Source of the DNA: Corallium rubrum | Taxonomy: Eukaryota; Cnidaria; Anthozoa; Scleralcyonacea; Coralliidae | Direction: 5' to 3' | Length of the DNA stretch: 64,000 nt | Assembly: GCA_964035015.1 (NCBI GenBank) | Contig: OZ036002.1 | Location: 11,434,199 to 11,498,198, forward strand | Part shown: piece by piece, positions 21,613 to 31,794 of the stretch | Numbering within the stretch: position 1 is the stretch's first letter | Layout of the letters: the number at the start of each line of letters is the position of its first letter | Made by a program: the position numbers and the translations under genes | Notes under the pieces: model-generated | Told to the model about the DNA's origin: nothing | Seen by the model: the letters and a program-made list of their open reading frames with translations, nothing else | Database searches by the model: none

Positions 21613-21832
21613 ACTCATAGTCGTTTTACGTTTTAATCAGTATGGTACAGCTAATAGTATATTACGATTAAATAATATTTTAGTACGCTTCACGCAGCTG
21701 ACAGCCTGACGTGAAGTAGTCACCTAATTAATGGTACACATAATGTGAGTTGATTTGTCCTCATGATGTATGCCTTGCATGTTATGGTGTATTCCTATAT
21801 AAAATGAGTATATTTGAGTATTTTGTTTGTAC

Positions 21833-21936
21833 TATTTACAGAATGAGTGACCGTTCTGTATCGGGGTATACAGACACGAGGCGAAGCCGAGTGCCTGTAT
21901 CCCGATACAGAACGGACACGAATTCTGTAAATGACT
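21833..21936. repeat. Palindrome with apex CGAGGCGAAGCCGAG
   Basis: TTTACAGAAT / ATTCTGTAAA and CCGTTCTGTATCGGG / CCCGATACAGAACGG arms around the apex at 21875-21893. Confidence 0.8.
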
Positions 21937-22247
21937 TCTAAAACGCCTATTAAGGTAACTAAACAAAAATAAATCATGTTAACAGCTGATAAACCTTCCA
22001 GGTAAGGTTTAATAGGCTACGAATATTAAATTAGTGATACGAGCATGCGCTTTAATTTAATATTAGTCCCACATTTTCTATTCTACGTGACGTGGCATAA
22101 ATGGCCATACTGATCGTCATTTGTTATTCAACAAATGTTGTTGGGCAACAAATGTTTGCATCTTCATCTTGTATGAGGACGCTACCAGCGTACCTCACTC
22201 AAGATAGTTGAATGCAAGGTGTCTGTACACTTGCTACAGAACTGATA

Positions 22248-22346
22248 TGATCAGTGTCTGTAAATGTGATACAGAACTGATGTTTTATTAAACAGTTCTG
22301 TATCACATTTACAGACACTGATATCAGTTCTGTACCGGGGTAAACA
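22248..22346. repeat. Palindrome sharing arm sequence with 21833-21936
   Basis: CAGTGTCTGTAAATGTGATA and its complement; the right side ends GTTCTGTACCGGGGTA like the neighbour 400 bp away. Confidence 0.7.
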
Positions 22347-22436
22347 GACATTGATTAAACATTAATTTCTTTTGAATTTTCCTCATGAATTATTAATGAG
22401 TTTTAGAAGGTATTTTATATCCTTCAAAACTCTTTC

Positions 22437-22720
22437 ACCCCCCCCCCCCCCCCCCCCACCCCCCACCCCGCCAAAAAAAAAAATGCATGAAATGCTATTT
22501 CATTCAGAGACTCTAAAATTCTAAATTTTCCGGGGGAGCATGCCCCTGGACCCCCTAGAAGTTCGTCGTGCCTTCGGTGCTCCACTCCCCACTCGTAGTA
22601 TTGCCTGTTTTGCCCCCTTGTTAAATATTCTGAAAGAAACCCTGACGGCGCCCCTCTCCCTAATGGCACCACCCCTAATACGAAGCCAGTCCGACTCTGT
22701 GTCGCATTGAAAATAGCAGC
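22437..22720. mobile_element. hAT-family fragment with long C run
   Basis: A C-run of over 20 bases is followed by AAATGCTATTTCATTCAGAG and TTTTCCGGGGGAGCATGCCC. The same block occurs inside the hAT at 33.9 kb and near 49.9 kb. No ORF. Confidence 0.5.
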
Positions 22721-23240
22721 GATGTTTTGGACGCGAAAAATTTTGACGATCTTCGTGAAGCAAAGCGTTCGGCAGGTAAACACAATTGAACAAAATAGCA
22801 GTGTCTTGACAAGTTAGTGGTTGGATCGTTAGGTAGCTTTATACTACGGTGCCCTGACAAGCCAGTCACTGCCCTGGCGACTTGTTAGGTAGCTTTAATA
22901 TATTCTGGGTGCCAGTTTGATGGAATCGTTACGTTTTTTGTGCCACCCGTGAGCCACGCACACATGCAGAAACGTGGGCTCTGGGAACGAAAATGCAATG
23001 ATTTGATTTGATTTGAGATTTTGAGTTTGTTAACGGTGTTGACAAAAATTCTTCGAATTCCTACGTGTTATTGATTAAAATTTTGGTCAGTTCAGCCCAG
23101 GTTGAAATTGCTCATGTAATCGCAATAAAAACCCAGCCCTCCTAACTGGGCTGATTCAGCCTGGACTGAAAATCTCCATGTAATCGGCCCTTAAATCATG
23201 AACAAAGTCAGTAAGTAACGGTCAGTATCTGGCGAAGATC

Positions 23241-23748
23241 CAACCTCGTCCCCAGGGCATTTTGCCTCCACGTTGGGAATCGGCGAAAATGGCCCGGCAT
23301 CGGCTGGTCACGTGACACCCAGAATTTTGGGGTGTTTTGGCAAGAAAATTTATGCGGTCTTTGTGTTTCGTTTTTGTATAATACGTATACATGAATAATA
23401 AATAATAAATATTTAACGCTCTGCCGAATCACTCATGTGAACCTTTATCATAAATGCAACTGGCTAGCATTATTCATCATGATACTCCCCACGATTATCC
23501 AGGATACATTTAAATGTCGGGAAGAAACATATATCTAATGTTGTTCTTGACTTTAACCAAAGCTATCGTTATAATTCTTTGGATGAACTTCGCAGAGTGG
23601 ATTTATTGCAATCCATATTTTGATGAATAAATTACACTGTATCTGAATTAATCAAGTTTTTAAACCGGCCAATCCGATTATAGAATCGACCAGCCGATGC
23701 CAGGGCCATTTTCGCCGACCTCCCAACGTGAAGATCCTCATTTCTCGT
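23241..23748. mobile_element. MITE, CCTCGTACCCAG family, copy 1
   Basis: ACCTCGTCCCCAGGGCATTT and, on the right, CAGGGCCATTTTCGCCGACC inverted. The interior TGACACCCAGAATTTTGGGG block is shared with the copy at 43453-43841. Confidence 0.65.
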
Positions 23749-23765
23749 GGTAGATCTAATTTTAA

Positions 23766-24028
23766 GCCGGCTTTCCACTGCGAATTTTGTCGCGCGAAGC
23801 GACCTTTTCTTTTGTCTTAAGCCGGTTTTCCACTAGGCGACTTTTTTCGCGCGAAGCGACTTTTTCTTTTGTCTCATGCGCTCTGAGCTGGAACTAATCA
23901 GAAATCTATTGAATTCGAACAAAAGAAAGTCGCTTCGCGCGAAAAAAATTGCCTAGTGGAAAACCGGCTTAACGACCTCTCGACTGGAAATTATGAATCT
24001 ATATTCTATTCGCCAGTGGAAAACCGGC
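23766..24028. mobile_element. TTAA MITE interrupted by a second member of its own family
   Basis: GCCGGCTTTCCACTGCG on the left and CGCCAGTGGAAAACCGGC on the right, each bounded by TTAA. The 148-bp element at 23821-23968 is inserted at a TTAA inside it. Confidence 0.7.
23821..23968. mobile_element. Inner TTAA MITE, intact
   Basis: GCCGGTTTTCCACTAGGC and its exact inverse, flanked by TTAA at 23817-23820 and 23969-23972. The 5' arm contains CGCGCGAAGCGAC. Confidence 0.8.
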
Positions 24029-24033
24029 TTAAA

Positions 24034-24390
24034 ATTATTAAGGAACTATTGCTCAAGCCTCCTTTATGTAAGACCCATGTTACACTTGGGGACCGTACGT
24101 GCCTTCATGACATCCGCTCCAAAGCTGTGGAACGCTCTCCCTGCAGACATTCGTAACGCAAAGACTGTTGACGGTTTTAAGAGGCTTCTTAAGTCTCATT
24201 TTTTTAGATTAGCTTACGATAACTTCACTTAGTTTAGTTTTATATTCTTGTTATTACTAATATTATTTTATGTATTGTAATAGCTGTAAATAACTAAATA
24301 TATTATTTTATTGTACACTATAATGCGCATTCGATCATCTCGTCATGTAGAATGGGCAATATAAGTCATTAAAGTTATTATAAAATTAAT
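24034..24390 (+). pseudogene. 5'-truncated LINE (non-LTR reverse transcriptase C-terminus)
   Basis: The ORF to the stop at 24232 ends with VRAFMTSAPKLWNALPADIR, then TVDGFKRLLKSHFFRLAY. This is the conserved C-terminal tail of CR1/L2-like non-LTR retrotransposon ORF2 (the 'R-x-F-x-x-x-A-P-x-L-W-N-x-L-P' block). Only about 65 residues remain; reverse transcriptase and endonuclease domains are absent. An AT-rich 3' UTR ends near TTAAAGTTATTAT. Insertion abuts the right end of the TTAA MITE. Confidence 0.75.
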
Positions 24391-24460
24391 TCTTTGAACG
24401 TTTTCATGGCGATAAAGTAATATAAATAAGTTTTGTGGAAACACCACGTAAAGTATTTCT

Positions 24461-24504
24461 TTGCTAAGCTTTCGGCCTGTTGACTCAGGCCTTCATCAGA
24501 GCAA
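24461..24504 (-). ncRNA. Hammerhead-like motif (minus arm)
   Basis: On the minus strand: UUGCU, CUGAUGA, an extra A, GGCCUG-loop-CAGGCC, GAAA, AGCU, U, AGCAA. Helix I (UUGCU/AGCAA) and helix II form. The extra A between the core and helix II, and the zero-loop helix III, depart from the consensus, so activity is doubtful. Confidence 0.45.
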
Positions 24505-24524
24505 TGAACAACAACTTGTTGTCA

Positions 24525-24568
24525 TTGCTCTGATGAAGGCCTGAGTCAACAGGCCGAAAGCTTAGCAA
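24525..24568 (+). ncRNA. Hammerhead-like motif (plus arm)
   Basis: Mirror copy of the motif at 24461-24504: CUGAUGA at 24530-24536, bulged A at 24537, helix II 24538-24543/24550-24555, GAAA 24556-24559, and helix I closing with AGCAA at 24564-24568. Confidence 0.45.
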
Positions 24569-24776
24569 AAAAATACTTTACGTGGTGTTTCCACAAAACT
24601 TATTTATATTATAAAATTATTATCTATTCAATTTTAACAATAGAAATGTCGCCTCGCACGAAAAAATTTTCCAGTGGAAAATCGGCTTTACATTGCGGCA
24701 TCCTTGACAACGACGTCCTTAAAACAAAAGAATGCTTTTGACAAAACAAAGAGAATGTGTAATTTTTAGTCTCCTA

Positions 24777-25525
24777 TTAGTGAACCTGCACAATCCAACG
24801 AGAATGGACGAACATGCAGTTATGCTAATTATATGGCAAGCAAAATCTTAGATGTTCATTGACTGACTGTTGCCGGAATGTAATCAATAGTCGTCAACAT
24901 TCAGTATATAAGAACGACCAAAACGCGTATAGCCGCAAACCTTCACGCTGGAACCCGATCGAGAAACCATACATATCATGCTATTCGTAAGACCATTTGT
25001 CTGAATCATACCGGCACAGAAATCACCTGCGGTATTGCTGGTGTGCATCTTACGTCATTGCCGCCATGTTGATTGACGTTTTCAAAAGATTTTCATCATT
25101 TGCAATTATAATATCATCCAACATGGCGAAAATATCTTTGTCCTTCGAATCTCAAGGGATTGGTTGCACACCACCTATAGTGTTATGAAAATGTTCTCTT
25201 ACTTGCCACAGCCACCGCTTCACAATTTATGTCATCTCCAAATTGTCATTAACCCATTGGTAGCTCTCCCCTTGACCACCTTGACAAGTATATATAAAAT
25301 CGTCTGGCGTTAGCCAAAGTAAAATACTAAAGTCTGAATCAGAAGACTGATTCAACCAGCCGGTTGGAACGACAAGTTATTATCACCTGCCTCAGTACTG
25401 ACGAATATCATAATAATTTGTCGTCTCAACCAATAGGAAAGCGAGTCCGTACGAGTCTGGACGACTGAGTCGTTCAGTTAATAAGGTTATTCGTTCATTC
25501 TCGTTGGATTGTGCAGGTTCACTAA
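24777..25525. mobile_element. Non-autonomous TIR element, TA duplication
   Basis: TTAGTGAACCTGCACAATCC and its complement form ~30-bp ends, flanked by TA on both sides (24775-24776, 25526-25527). Length 749 bp, no transposase ORF. TA suggests Tc1/mariner-type mobilisation. Confidence 0.7.
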
Positions 25526-25849
25526 TACCGCCTTCGTTCTTAATACATGCAGTCTCACAATCACTTTAGCAGTATACAGAAGCGTGTTAGAAGTTACAAA
25601 ACTAGCCTCAAATATCAAATATAACAGTCAGTTTATCGTGACTTACGCAAAACAGTTTATATGTTGCTTTTTAACTGGGGTTAAAAACATGGTGTAATGA
25701 ACGCACAAGTAATTAAGTAAAGTGTTTAACGAAACTGACAAGTTATGAGAATCAGTGAAGGATAGGCAATAAAACAGTAATGACAGTTAATTGTCTCTTG
25801 TTCTTGGGCAATCAATTAAGGCGGCCATGTTAAAATTGTTTACTCGGAG

Positions 25850-26185
25850 CAAAGAATGTATTTTATATATAGGGTGAAGGAAAATTCGAGTGTAGAATAT
25901 ATACATTTTAAGACAAAACCGGGAGCAGTTGCGAAAAATGCAACTACACAGGCCCTCCGGCAGGAATTGAACCCACGACCTTGCGATGCTAGTGCAATGC
26001 TCTGACCACTGAGCCACGGAGGCCGTTGCCGAGAGCTTGATCGCGAGTTCTGTATATATAATAAGGTGGCAATGCCAGGAGAGAATTGGGTATATTATAA
26101 ATGATATTGGGCATTTCACTCGATTTCATAGCATGTTCTAAGGATTTAGGGTGAAGGAAAATTCGAGTGTATGCTATGAAATCGA
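25850..26185 (-). mobile_element. tRNA-Ala-like SINE (family 3), copy 1
   Basis: On the minus strand: A box TGGCTCAGTGG, anticodon arm TTGCA-CTAGCAT-CGCAA (anticodon AGC, Ala-like), B box GGTTCAATTCC and tRNA-like ends GGCCTCC/GGAGGGCC. The head sits inside a longer conserved body with GAACTCGCGATCAAGCTCTC upstream and ACACTCGAATTTTCCTTCAC downstream. The same body flanks the copies at 42.2-42.8 kb, so it is a SINE. Confidence 0.75.
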
Positions 26186-26205
26186 GTGAAATGCCCAATA
26201 TCATT

Positions 26206-26336
<131 letters not shown>

Positions 26337-26375
26337 CACAAAAAGACAAGCTTGAGTTACTTCATTTGAACTTAT

Positions 26376-26430
26376 TCACGACAAATTTGTTTCGTATGGC
26401 AAGACTAAGCTCACCACACTCTTCAGGTGA
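26376..26430 (-). ncRNA. Hammerhead ribozyme, minus strand
   Basis: Read 5' to 3' on the minus strand: UCAC (helix I), CUGAAGA (core C3-A9, with the variable position 7 = A), GUGUGG / CCAUAC (helix II with a 14-nt loop), GAAA, ACAA-AU-UUGU (helix III), C17, then GUGA closing helix I. All invariant core bases are present and cleavage is predicted between 26380 and 26379. Helix III is a perfect palindrome, as in hammerheads that work as dimers. Confidence 0.8.
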
Positions 26431-26442
26431 CTATCGCAATTG

Positions 26443-26499
26443 TCACCTGAAGAGTGTGGTGAGCTTAGTCGCTTGCCATACGAAACAAATTTGTCCTGA
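26443..26499 (+). ncRNA. Hammerhead ribozyme, plus strand, helix I weakened
   Basis: Mirror of 26376-26430: CUGAAGA 26447-26453, helix II 26454-26459/26476-26481, GAAA 26482-26485, helix III ACAAAUUUGU 26485-26494, C17 at 26495. The first base after the cleavage site is C where the mirror copy has G, so the pair next to the catalytic core is C-C. Confidence 0.65.
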
Positions 26500-26543
26500 A
26501 TAAAGTTCAAATGAAGTAACTCAAATGAAGTAAACAAGTCTCA

Positions 26544-26718
26544 GACCCCGTTTACACGATGCCGGTACAATTTGAAAACGGAACAAAATCATGCCGGTAT
26601 GCAAATACAGCATATAACATTTCATGTTATTTTTGTGCCGGTATCGTGTAAACGCAAGGCCTAAACGGCATGATTTTGTTCCGTTTTCAAATTGTACCGG
26701 CATCGTGTAAACGGGGTC
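26544..26718. mobile_element. Palindromic Harbinger-type MITE
   Basis: GACCCCGTTTACACGATGCC and its inverse, flanked by TCA on both sides. Inner arms GGAACAAAATCATGCCG / CGGCATGATTTTGTTCC and a second GTGTAAACG block near the centre. Confidence 0.75.
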
Positions 26719-26756
26719 TCAGACTGATTTATAGACGGGTGTCAACGCTTCCATAA

Positions 26757-27790
26757 AGTCTGATTTACATAAGATCGTCCCATTGAACTTAAGTAAACTG
26801 GAACGATAACTCGATGGCGTATCATGAAGCCAAAAATGGCGGACATGGGGGCCGCCATGCACGTCAATCCCAGTCCCTTTTACTTTATAGCCGAGAAAAA
26901 ATGAAGCTGAATTTGGACTTATTTAGTGAAATGGGTTGAAAAAAACCTGAACTTGTTGACCACTTTCAGGCTTAGATTAAATTCCAATATACTATAGAGT
27001 AGGTGAACACTGACACGACGAGTAAAAACAAGAAAAACAGTAAAAATATAAGGTCTCAAATGAAAGTCAACAATACCCAGTCAAAATTGGCATGGTTTGA
27101 ACAAATATAAAGAAAATACATAAGCATCCCATGTTTAAAATGAAGAGTTTGTTTATAAAGACAGTTGGCTTTTAAATTTCTCAATTTTCAATAGAAAAAC
27201 CCCAACAAAATTCACTTTACCGGGTGTTATTACAGCTCTGGAGTTACTCTTTGTGTCGAAAAACGTCAGATTTAGCATTTCCACAACTGAAACTTGAGTT
27301 AAAGCTATACTTTAACCTCAATCTTTTACTAATTCTTGGCATGCCAACTTTCAAACTTTGAGATAACAAAGAAAAATAAGAAAAACCTGGCAGATATTTC
27401 GTCGTTCAATCCATTTTCGTGGCCAGAAATAGTTCAGGTACAAGGCCGATAAGCCCAATACGTACTAGCTTCTTCGGTATCATCTCTAAAAACCTTTAGG
27501 CATAAAAAATTATGAGTTTTCTGGTTGATTTTTGCAGCGAGTTTTCAGATTTTCATTGTGCCACTTCATAACGTTCTGGTGACGTGTGACGTGCATGGCT
27601 GCCCCCAGCGGCCGGAAGTTTGACTTCACCCAATCATAGGGCCAGTCTTGTGGAGTTATCGTTCCAGTTTACTTAGAGTTCAATGGATCGTCCCAATTGC
27701 CGAAATCTCTCCAATCACACTAGAGATATCTCAAATCGCCCAATCGGATTAGATATAGAATCAGGCGATCGGGGCGATCTAGACGATCTT
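26757..27790. mobile_element. Non-autonomous element with long inverted ends
   Basis: AACTGGAACGATAACTC (26806) is inverted at 27656. CCATTGAACTTAAGTAAAC matches 27668-27690 inverted with small gaps. CGTCCCA and GACGATCTTATG extend the match to about 27790. A second internal pair GCCATGCACGTCA / TGACGTGCATGGC is also present. No ORF. Confidence 0.5.
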
Positions 27791-28171
27791 ATGAAAACAA
27801 GGCTTAATTAAACGGAACCTGGATTAAATCTCTCTTTGTAGTTCTAAAGAGTAGATATGCAATAACCACTTAAGTTTGGCAAAAACAAGATATGAAAACC
27901 AATGACGGATAGACAATAAAACATTCCGACACTATACTGTCCCCTTGTTCTTGGGGCAGTCAATATTGAAAGCAGCTGAGCCACTGATTAAAGCCTGATT
28001 CACACTTGTGAAATAAGCACAAGACGACGACGCATAGGCAAGCGCAGTTGGCACTTCATGGTAGGTTACACCTTTTGTACTTGCAAAGTACAGTTTAGTT
28101 GATATCAAAGTTCTCACTGCAGACTTTCGTACGGTGTTGCGTATATTTCACAAATTTTAATCAGGCTTTAG

Positions 28172-28508
28172 GCCAAAGAAAACAAGGCACATGTGACGGT
28201 GACGCGGTTTGTTTTTTTGTTTTTTCCCTAAGGCAAACCTTGATTGAACAGACATCTGAAACATGTTGAGTATTCTTATAATATACTTGTCACATGGGAT
28301 ACTGAACATGTAGCATGAACACATGTATGATTGAAATATGAAGCCTTCAATCAGTGCCCACAAACATACCAGCGGTATTCATAAGAAACATTGGTTGAGA
28401 ATAGACCGATCAAATATTTAATATCCGCTGGTGTCATTTGTAGTCAATTAATATTAAAAATGTTAAAAAAAAGTATCGACGCGCAAGAAAAATGATGACG
28501 CGAGCGCT
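28172..28508. repeat. Direct repeat, copy 1
   Basis: GGCAAACCTTGATTGAACAG through to GTCGACGCGCAAG-type sequence (about 280 bp from 28232) recurs at 30615-30920, on the far side of the minisatellite. No ORF. Confidence 0.75.
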
Positions 28509-29120
28509 GGTTTTGATTTTACTGTGGTTACATGGACCGGGTTGGACCGGTTAACCGAACTAGCTAGGTTAACTGGACTAGCACGCCTTATATATAAAAC
28601 GCAAGTTGTTTTAACTTTTCGAATACATGGCAAGCGGGAAAGCCTGGTTTGCCGGGCTAGCCCGGATGAAAATGTCGATGTAATCGTTTTCATCCGCTTC
28701 GATACGCGTTCATTTACTTGACTGTATGAATGAATAGTGCTGAAAGGAACTGAAATAGAACATCAACGTTTTTTGTGTGTTTCGTGATCAAAGCGAAGAT
28801 TAGTCTTCATGAAGACGCTTTCTTGGGTTAGTTTACAGAATAAATAATAGACTAATTAGTGTAAAACTGAAGTAAAACTAACGTAACTTTGCCCTGCGAA
28901 ATTTGCACAATACTTCCCGTCAGCCTTTGCGAAACTGTGAAGCATGTAATGTAGCCATTGTAAGCGTCGTCAAATTCCGAGTTCTTTCTTTTGAGCAGCT
29001 TTACCTTTGCATGAAGTGTTTTCGAATTGATCTCGAACGGTGTTGGATGCAAGGGAACGAGTTATAGTTGATCAGTAACACGCCTGGCAATCGTCTCCAT
29101 CATAAATAGGCTTACAAAAG

Positions 29121-30521
29121 GCCCTGTTACACAGTCCAATTTTTCATGCAACTTGTCTCGCAACGCCGTTGTGAGACAAGTTGCATGAACCATTGCACCG
29201 TGTAACATGCTGTGCAATGGTCAAAATCGTTGTGAGACAAGTTGCATGAACCATTGCACCGTGTAACATGCTGTGTAATGGTCAAAATCATTGTGAGACA
29301 AGTTGCATGAACCATTGCACCATGTAACATGCTGTACAATGGTCAAAATTGTTGCGAGACAAGTTGCATGAACCATTGCACCGTGTAACATGCTGTGCAA
29401 TGGTCAAAATCGTTGTGAGACAAGTTGCATGAACAATTGCACCGTGTAACATGCTGTACAATGGTCAAAATCGTTGTGAGACAAGTTGCATGAACCATTG
29501 CACCGTGTAACATGCTGTGCAATGGTCAAAATCGTTGTGAGACAAGTTGTATGAACCATTGCACCGTGTAACATGCTGTGTAATGGTCAAAATCATTGTG
29601 AGACAAGTTGCATGAACCATTGCACCGTGTAACATGCTGTGCAATGGTCAAAATCATTGTGAGACAAGTTGCATGAACCATTGCACCGTGTAACATGCTG
29701 TGCAATGGTCAAAATCATTGTGAGACAAGTTACATGAACCATTGCACCGTGTAACATGCTGTACAATGGTCAAAATCGTTGCGAGATAAGTTACATGAAC
29801 AATTGCACCGTGTAACATGCTGTACAATGGTCAAAATCGTTGTGAGACAAGTTGCATGAACAATTGCACCGTGTAACATGCTGTACAATGGTCAAAATCG
29901 TTGTGAGACAAGTTGCATGAACAATTGCACCGTGTAACATGCTGTACAATGGTCAAAATCGTTGTGAGACAAGTTGCATGAACCATTGCACCGTGTAACA
30001 TGCTGTGCAATGGTCAAAATCATTGTGAGACAAGTTGCATGAACCATTGCACCGTGTAACATGCTGTGTAATGGTCAAAATCGTTGTGAGACAAGTTGCA
30101 TGGACCATTGCACCGTGTAACATGCTGTGCAATGGTCAAAATCGTTGTGAGACAAGTTGCATGAACCATTGCACCGTGTAACATGCTGTGCAATGGTCAA
30201 AATGGTTGTGAGACAAGTTGCAACAATCGTTGCACAAAGTAGAATCAGGTTCTACTTTCTGCAACGATTGCAGCAATTTGTTTCAGTGTTGCACCGTGTA
30301 ACACACCTCCAGCAACTTGTCTCACAATATTTTGTTATGATTTGGCTCTCAATCGAGCCTCTCCCCAGTCTACGCGCTTTTATCAAAATCCAAATCATTG
30401 GAAAATTGCATAAACGCGTTGCAGCTAGCGTGTAACACCCCCTGTCTTGCAACTGCAATGCTACATGAGTCACCAATTTGCGAGACGAGTTGCATGAAAA
30501 ATTGCACCGAGCAACAGGGCG
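29121..30521. mobile_element. MITE whose interior has expanded into a minisatellite
   Basis: Left end GGCCCTGTTACACAGTCCAA followed by TTTTTCATGCAACTTGTCTC. The right end, read inverted, is CGCCCTGTTGCTCGGTGCAA followed by TTTTTCATGCAACTCGTCTC. These are clear inverted termini. The array at 29169-30230 lies between them and its unit contains the same GAGACAAGTTGCATGAA motif. Confidence 0.8.
29169..30230. repeat. 61-bp minisatellite, about 17 units
   Basis: The period is exactly 61 bp where measured (29169, 29230, 29291 ... 30206). The unit contains TTGTGAGACAAGTTGCATGA and CCGTGTAACATGCTG, with few substitutions (GTGCAATGG/GTACAATGG). Each unit also contains a CCATTGCAC...GTGCAATGG inverted pair. 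Confidence 0.97.
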
Positions 30522-30611
30522 TTTATATAAGGAAAGAAAAAAAGTATTCTGTTTCTGGTCAGGGCACATATCCAAAATCGACGCGGTGACGCGTCCCCCC
30601 CCCCCCCCCCC

Positions 30612-30925
30612 CCCAGGCAAACCTTGATTGAACAGACACCTGAAACATGGTGAGTATTCTTATAATATACTTGTCACATGGTATACTGAACATGTAGCAT
30701 GGTATATGTATCAACATGCATGCTTCCTGCATGAACACATGATTGAAATATGAAGCCTTTAATCAGTGCCCGCAAACATACCAGCGGTTTTCATAGGAAA
30801 CATTTGTTGAGAATAGAACGATCAAATATTTAATATCCGCTGGTGTCATTTGTAGTCAATTAATATTAAAAATGTTAAAAAAAAGTACCGACGCGCAAGG
30901 AAAAAGATGACGCGCGCGCTGATCA
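30612..30925. repeat. Direct repeat, copy 2
   Basis: Copy of 28232-28508, preceded by a C run of about 22 bases. It contains a short insertion (GTATATGTATCAACATGCAT) not present in copy 1. Confidence 0.75.
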
Positions 30926-31390
30926 GAAACAGAAGACTTTTTTTTTGCCTAAAGCTTACAATGTTTACAACTGCAAACGAATCGCGGTAGGCCTAGTACG
31001 TAAAAGATGATGAGTTATTTCGGAACAGGTTAGCTCTGGCCTTACTGCTTAGTCCAACAACTACAAAATGCAAGTATAAAATAACTAAATAAGCACCGAA
31101 CAGAGCAAATAAGTTATCAATATGTTGAACTGTTTGCATGTCTAGGTATCGTGTGGGTCTCCGTGTCGTATTACATTTGGAAACGTGTTTTAAAACAATG
31201 TTTAAATATTTTCTGTTTGTCCGAATTTAAATAAATTCTATATCAAAATGATCGCTTGAATCTGCCGAATCCGACAGACTATAGATCATTTTCACTCACG
31301 TGATCGGTGGCTCCATTGGGGCAGTGAAACAATACAAAATATTTGAATAAGAATAGAGCTAAATTCCCAGGATAAAGATGGTACATTTAA

Positions 31391-31552
31391 GGCTAGTTTC
31401 CACTCAGGAAAATCTTCCGCAGGACAGACAGGAATGGACAGGAAAGTTTCCTTTGTGTTAAAGTCATTAGTTCCGACCGAGAGCTCACAAGACAAAGAAA
31501 ACTTTTCTGTCCGTTCCGGTCTTGCGAAGATTTTCCTGAGTGGAAACTAGCC
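31391..31552. mobile_element. TTAA MITE (TTTCCACTCAGG subfamily)
   Basis: GGCTAGTTTCCACTCAGGAA and its complement between TTAA tetramers. Very close to the copy at 16936-17082. Confidence 0.75.
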
Positions 31553-31556
31553 TTAA

Positions 31557-31684
31557 GGCCCATTTCCACTCAGGAGAATTTTCCTCGGACAGGAAATTTC
31601 CCTTTGTCTTGTGAACGCTTGGGCAGAACTAATGAGTTTGAGACAAAAGAAAATGTCCTGTCCGAGGAAAATTTTCCTGAGTCC
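31557..31684. mobile_element. Second TTAA MITE, directly adjacent
   Basis: Starts GGCCCATTTCCACTCAGGA at the TTAA that ends the previous element. The inverse end AATTTTCCTGAGT lies at about 31670-31682; the terminal GGAAA...GCC is missing. Confidence 0.6.
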
Positions 31685-31794
31685 TTCGTCAGGAGAAATT
31701 AGTTTACATTTACAGTTGTTTACATTTACAGTAATAAAAGTAAAATATTAGCAAACCTTCGGCGCTTCCTGCACCGCTGCAGTTCATATAAGAC

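Larger units (their letters stand above)
24424..24608. mobile_element. Inverted pair of PLE-type ends with hammerhead-like cores
   Basis: Two arms of about 85 bp, almost identical, centred on AACAACAACTTGTTGT. Each arm contains GCTTTCGGCCTGTTGACTC or its complement. Confidence 0.75.
26356..26522. repeat. Inverted repeat carrying two opposed hammerhead ribozymes
   Basis: Arms of about 75 bp: GAGTTACTTCATTTGAAC through CACTCTTCAGGTGA on the left, with the inverse on the right. The centre is CTATCGCAATTG. Confidence 0.85.

Noticed and set aside
29169-30230. CRISPR-like regular array
   Set aside because: There are no unique spacers; the entire 61-bp unit repeats, and the DNA is eukaryotic. It is a minisatellite.
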